Assembly: GCF_900115715.1 (NCBI RefSeq)
Contig: NZ_FOXM01000008.1
Location: 124,001 to 188,000 of the forward strand
Source of the DNA: Geopseudomonas sagittaria
Lineage (GTDB): Bacteria; Pseudomonadota; Gammaproteobacteria; Pseudomonadales; Pseudomonadaceae
Direction: 5' to 3'
DNA length: 64,000 bases
Under the pieces are notes generated by a model that saw nothing but the letters and a program-made list of their open reading frames with translations, was not told the origin of the DNA and ran no database searches. Below are positions 61,679 through 64,000 of the stretch, piece by piece (positions within the stretch are counted from its first letter, which is position 1; every line of letters starts with the position of its first letter). Position numbers and translations under genes: made by a program.

Positions 61679-61753
61679 GGGCTCGGGTTCATGTGCGGAG
61701 GGGGGCAGGCGCGCCATGCCGGCCACGTCCGCCCCGAAAGGCTCGCCGCCGGA

Positions 61754-62653
61754 TCAGAACGGCAGCGGCAGATAGTGATCCACCAGCAGCACGATGAACA
61801 GGGCGAACAGGTAGGTAATAGAGTACTTGAACGTCTTGATGGCGGCCTGCGGTCGGCTGTCACGGTACAGCGCCCAGGCCCAGTCGAGAAAGCGCGCGCC
61901 GAGCAGCACGGCACCGGCCAGGTACAGCGGGCCGCTCATGTGGATGGCGAAGGGCAGCAGGCTGACGGCGAACAGGATCAGGGTGTAGAGCAGGATGTGC
62001 AGCTTGGTGTAGCGCTCGCCGTGGGTCACCGGCAGCATGGGGATCTCCGCCTTGGCGTAGTCGTCCTTGCGGTGGATGGCCAGCGCCCAGAAGTGCGGCG
62101 GGGTCCAGGCGAAGATGATCAGCACCAGCAGCAGGCCCTCGGCATCCAGCTGGCCGGTGACCGCGGTCCAGCCGAGCAGCGGCGGCGCCGCGCCGGCCAG
62201 GCCGCCGATGACGATGTTCTGCGGCGTGGCGCGCTTGAGAAAGCCGGTGTACAGGGCGGCGTAGCCGAGCAGCGAGGCCAGGGTCAGCCAGGCGGTCAGC
62301 GCGTTGGTGAAGGCCAGCAGCAGCGCCTGGCCGGCCAGCGCCAGCAGCAGGGCGAAGCCCAGCGCCGCGCGTGGCGAGACACGCCCGGCCACCAAAGGGC
62401 GCAGGCGGGTGCGCGCCATGATCGCGTCGATGCGCCGGTCCACCACGTGGTTGACCGCCGCCGCCGCGCCGGCGCACAGGCCGATGCCGAGGTTGCCGAA
62501 CAGCAGGACCTGCCACGGCACCCAGCCGTCGGTGGCCAGCAGCATGCCGACCAGCGAGGTGATCAGCATCAGCACCACCACCTTGGGTTTGGTCAGCTCC
62601 AGATAGTCGTGCCAGCCGACGTGGGCCTGGCGTTGCTGCACCAGTGTGGTCAT
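61754..62653 (-). CDS. cyoE: Protoheme IX farnesyltransferase
   Basis: A 299-residue UbiA-superfamily membrane enzyme that makes heme O from heme B. It has about 9 TM helices and the Asp-rich motifs NHVVDRRIDAIMARTRLRPL and HRKDDYAKAEIPMLPV. It starts MTTLVQQRQAHVGWHDYLEL. It follows ctaA after 119 bp, and is the cytochrome-oxidase-linked (CtaB) copy by context. Confidence 0.95.
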   Translation of the reverse strand: MTTLVQQRQAHVGWHDYLELTKPKVVVLMLITSLVGMLLATDGWVPWQVLLFGNLGIGLCAGAAAAVNHVVDRRIDAIMARTRLRPLVAGRVSPRAALGFALLLALAGQALLLAFTNALTAWLTLASLLGYAALYTGFLKRATPQNIVIGGLAGAAPPLLGWTAVTGQLDAEGLLLVLIIFAWTPPHFWALAIHRKDDYAKAEIPMLPVTHGERYTKLHILLYTLILFAVSLLPFAIHMSGPLYLAGAVLLGARFLDWAWALYRDSRPQAAIKTFKYSITYLFALFIVLLVDHYLPLPF

Positions 62654-62772
62654 GGCGTTCCCTCCCCTCGTTGTTGTTCTATGCCGCCCCTTGGCGGAGG
62701 CGCTCCCCGCAGCGAAGCGGTCCAGCAGGCACACGAGCATCGCCCCGTGGCCGGGCCTCCCACCAGAAGCCG

Positions 62773-63840
62773 CTACTGCCGCGAGTACAGCCGCACCTCG
62801 TCGTCGCCGCGGCCAATCAGGCGCAACCCGGCCCCCTGCTTGACCACCTGCGCCGCGCGCAGCCGGTAGTTGACCAGCACCAGCACCAGCACCAGCGAGG
62901 CACCGCCGAGGTTGTGCGCCACCGCCACCGCCAGCGGCAGGTGCAGCAGCACGTTGGCGATGCCGAGACTCACCTGCACGCCCAGCGCCAGCAGCAGCAG
63001 CGTGGCCAACCGGCTCAGGCCGCCGCGGTGCAGTTGCCAGGCGAGGCCCAGCAGCAGCACGCTGACCAGCAGCGCGCCGAGGCGATGGCTCATGTGGATG
63101 GCGGTGCGCGCGTCGCTGTCGAGCTGGCCGCCGAGGTAGTTGGGGCCGATGTGCTGGCTCAGGTGGAAGCCGTTGGCGAAGTCCATCGCCGGCCACCATT
63201 CACCGTGGCAGGTGGGCAGATCGACGCAGGCTACCGCCGCGTAGTTGCTGCTGACCCAGCCGCCGAGGGCGACCTGCCCGACCACGGCGAGCAGCGCCAG
63301 CGCCGCCAGCACACGCAGATGGCGCAGCACGCCCGCCAGCGGCGGCAGCGCGCCGGACAGGCGCAGGGTGAGCAGGAACAGCAGGCCGAGGGTGGCGAAG
63401 CCGCCGAGCAGATGGGCGGTGACCACCTGCGGCCACAGCTTGAGGGTCACCGTCCACATGCCGAACGCAGCCTGCAGCAGCACCAGCGCCAGCAGGGCCA
63501 GCGGCAGCTTCAGCGGTTGTCCGGGAATCGCGCGCCGGCGCAGCGCCTGCACGGCGAGCAGCAGGATCAGCAGGCCGAGGCTGCCGGCGAAATAGCGGTG
63601 GACCATCTCGTTCCAGCCCTTGTCCGCCTCCACCGGGGCGTCGGGGAAATGCCGCTCGGCATGCGCCAGCTGCGCCTCGCTCTGTGGCACGCCGATGAAG
63701 CCGTAGCAGCCCGGCCAGTCCGGGCAGCCGAGGCCGGCATGAGTCAGGCGGGTATAGGCGCCGAGCATGACCACCAGCAGCGCCAGCACGGTGGCGCCGA
63801 GGGCGAGCCGGTAACCCGGTCTTCTTGTGGTTGTCGCCAT
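62773..63840 (-). CDS. ctaA: Heme A synthase (COX15/CtaA family)
   Basis: A 355-residue membrane protein with 8 predicted TM helices that oxidises heme O to heme A. Conserved histidines are in WNEMVHRYFAGSLG, VVTAHLLGG, TAIHMSHRLGAL and AVAHNLGGASL. The cysteine pairs of LGCPDWPGCYG and ACVDLPTCHG are also present. Together with CyoE and SCO1 it serves an aa3-type oxidase, whose subunit genes are expected just beyond the right edge. Confidence 0.94.
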   Translation of the reverse strand: MATTTRRPGYRLALGATVLALLVVMLGAYTRLTHAGLGCPDWPGCYGFIGVPQSEAQLAHAERHFPDAPVEADKGWNEMVHRYFAGSLGLLILLLAVQALRRRAIPGQPLKLPLALLALVLLQAAFGMWTVTLKLWPQVVTAHLLGGFATLGLLFLLTLRLSGALPPLAGVLRHLRVLAALALLAVVGQVALGGWVSSNYAAVACVDLPTCHGEWWPAMDFANGFHLSQHIGPNYLGGQLDSDARTAIHMSHRLGALLVSVLLLGLAWQLHRGGLSRLATLLLLALGVQVSLGIANVLLHLPLAVAVAHNLGGASLVLVLVLVNYRLRAAQVVKQGAGLRLIGRGDDEVRLYSRQ

Positions 63841-63944
63841 GGCAGATTCTCCCCCCGGATTCCTGCACAGCCGGTAAAGCAGACTCGGGTGAAGGCTCCT
63901 GCCTTTGCCACAAATTCACCCGGCGTGGCGGCGAGGTGGGTCGT

Positions 63945-64000
63945 TCATTGTTTTTCCATCGCCTGTGTTGAATCTAGCAGGCGCCCGGCAAACCGCCCGT
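63945..64000 (-). CDS. 3' end of a gene upstream of ctaA (partial)
   Basis: On the minus strand an open frame enters from the right edge and ends GRFAGRLLDSTQAMEKQ-stop at 63945. In pseudomonads the gene before ctaA is a small hypothetical protein next to a SURF1-like gene, and this is probably its C-terminus. Only 17 codons are visible, so identity rests on position. The 104 bp between it and ctaA holds no gene. Confidence 0.5.
   Translation of the reverse strand, partial: GRFAGRLLDSTQAMEKQ

Overview
This is a GC-rich, gene-dense chromosomal stretch from a gammaproteobacterium of the Pseudomonas/Azotobacter group. The call rests on gene content and order: coaBC-dut-algC-argB, pyrE beside crc, rph-yicC-gmk-rpoZ-spoT-ridA, oxyR-recG, ubiC-ubiA-phoB-phoR followed by phoU-pstB-pstA-pstC-pstS, a full spu polyamine cluster, and a sco-cyoE-ctaA block. 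No rRNA, tRNA, CRISPR array, prophage or intact insertion sequence was seen. The window is mostly core genome with a few accessory patches. || Layout. 1-3.2 kb: a KauB-type aldehyde dehydrogenase divergent from an omega-amino acid:pyruvate aminotransferase. 3.3-10.6 kb: ribosomal proteins L33 and L28, RadC, CoaBC, dUTPase, AlgC with a long membrane-anchored N-terminal extension, ArgB, and a small DUF4124 protein. 10.9-12.6 kb: a multi-pass membrane protein (probable DUF3360 family) behind an unusual AT-rich leader with two strong predicted hairpins. 12.6-27.1 kb: pyrE/crc, rph/yicC, gmk, rpoZ, spoT, ridA, a lipoprotein, an epimerase, an ExbB-ExbD-TonB energiser, OxyR and RecG. 27.1-28.9 kb: an accessory patch with a secreted metallo-beta-lactamase-fold protein and gene-poor flanks. 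28.9-31.9 kb: an SCP2-like protein, HU, UbiC, UbiA and a secreted repeat protein. 32.1-43.9 kb: the Pho regulon, with a CorC/HlyC protein and an M23 peptidase between phoBR and pst. 44.0-47.8 kb: a thioesterase and a TRAP transporter whose binding protein and permeases are divergent. 47.8-60.9 kb: agmatine and polyamine catabolism and uptake (aguA, aguB, spuI, spuA-H). 61-64 kb: cytochrome oxidase assembly genes. || How the genes work together. AguA and AguB convert agmatine to putrescine. SpuD-H import polyamines. SpuI/SpuB, SpuC, an aldehyde dehydrogenase such as the one at the left edge, and SpuA form the gamma-glutamylation route to GABA. Phosphate sensing is self-contained: PhoB-type promoters with a 7-4-7 box placed 10 bp upstream of a -10 hexamer are visible before phoB and pstS, and a third sits before pstC. 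|| Most interesting observations. (1) The spuG-spuH junction carries a 77-bp unit copied in tandem, creating two 26-codon micro-ORFs chained to each other and to both genes by ATGA overlaps. (2) The membrane protein at 10.9-12.4 kb has a structured leader and no clear ribosome binding site. (3) PstC and PstA carry large predicted periplasmic insertions. (4) A near-consensus Pho box lies inside the pst operon. (5) AlgC is fused to an extracytoplasmic sensor-like module.
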